A stretch of 6,251 nt of DNA from positions 1 through 6,251 of the forward strand of contig CAMLEL010000153.1 of assembly GCA_946478935.1 (NCBI GenBank), written 5' to 3'. The stretch is from an uncultured Armatimonadota bacterium. GTDB taxonomy: Bacteria; Armatimonadota; Fimbriimonadia; Fimbriimonadales; Fimbriimonadaceae. Position numbers and translations under genes: made by a program. Shown one piece after another: positions 6,109-6,251 of this stretch; position 1 is the first letter of the stretch, and every line of letters begins with the position of its first letter. Below the pieces are notes generated by a model. The model saw nothing but the letters and a program-made list of their open reading frames with translations, searched no databases and had not been told where the DNA came from.

Positions 6109-6251
6109 ATGGCACGCGTCAAACGTGGCCTGATGCGCCACAAGCGCCACAAGAAGATCATCGAGCGAGCCTCGGGGTATTGGGGAAGAAAGAAGAACGT
6201 CTTCCGCCGTGCCCACGAGCAGGTGATGAAGTCCGGGCAGTATGCCTTCCG
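6109..6251 (+). CDS. rplT: 50S ribosomal protein L20, 5' part (cut by window edge)
   Basis: The first 47 codons of L20, a primary binder of 23S rRNA needed early in 50S assembly and, in several bacteria, a repressor of its own operon. The visible protein starts [20 protein letters not shown] and continues [20 protein letters not shown], then KSGQYAF, matching the family pattern (MARVKRG...RHKK, GyxGrrknvfR, aGqYAyR). The usual length is about 117-120 residues, so roughly 60% lies beyond the window. The basic N-terminal arm (MRHKRHKK) is intact. The ATG has an AAAGGAG Shine-Dalgarno upstream. It is the third gene of the infC-rpmI-rplT order conserved across bacteria. Confidence 0.97.
   Translation, partial: MARVKRGLMRHKRHKKIIERASGYWGRKKNVFRRAHEQVMKSGQYAF

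Noticed and set aside
1..6251. Mobile elements, CRISPR arrays, toxin-antitoxin or defence genes
   Set aside because: No transposase, integrase, regularly spaced repeat, terminal inverted repeat or small paired ORFs were seen. Every large stretch is explained by housekeeping or metabolic genes.

Overview
The window comes from a bacterial chromosome, moderately GC-rich by eye. It has no mobile elements, no CRISPR and no phage genes. Two gene blocks diverge from a spacer at 5079-5225. The lineage cannot be fixed from this sequence. The host appears to be a heterotroph with a respiratory fatty-acid beta-oxidation route, and it exports at least one protein through a Sec-type signal peptide. A little-sampled phylum such as Armatimonadota would fit, but that is a guess.

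Leftward block (minus strand, 5078 to 94): a two-domain 3-hydroxyacyl-CoA dehydrogenase/enoyl-CoA hydratase (FadN-type domain order), electron-transfer flavoprotein beta (etfB) and alpha (etfA), and an exported SurA/PrsA-like protein with a divergent parvulin domain. etfB and etfA overlap by one base (TAATG). The first enzyme hydrates enoyl-CoA and oxidises the 3-hydroxyacyl-CoA with NAD+. The ETF heterodimer takes electrons from acyl-CoA dehydrogenases, which lie outside the window. The first three genes therefore make a coherent beta-oxidation cluster. The exported folding factor is unrelated in function and may simply be co-transcribed.

Rightward block (plus strand, 5226 to the edge): the translation operon infC-rpmI-rplT (IF-3, L35, L20), with rplT cut by the window edge. 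It has two unusual features. First, the best-supported infC start is a rare AUA codon at 5226 behind a GAGGTG Shine-Dalgarno, because the obvious TTG at 5286 would remove conserved N-terminal IF-3 sequence. Second, IF-3 carries a hydrophilic C-terminal tail of about 50 residues, most of it read from the same DNA as the first two thirds of rpmI in another frame (134-nt overlap). A 138-nt rpmI-rplT spacer with self-complementary segments could hold an L20 operator.

Three start sites (infC, etfA and the exported protein) share a purine-rich Shine-Dalgarno exactly 7 nt before the start codon, which supports the two non-ATG starts chosen here. The first 93 bases hold no gene I can call.
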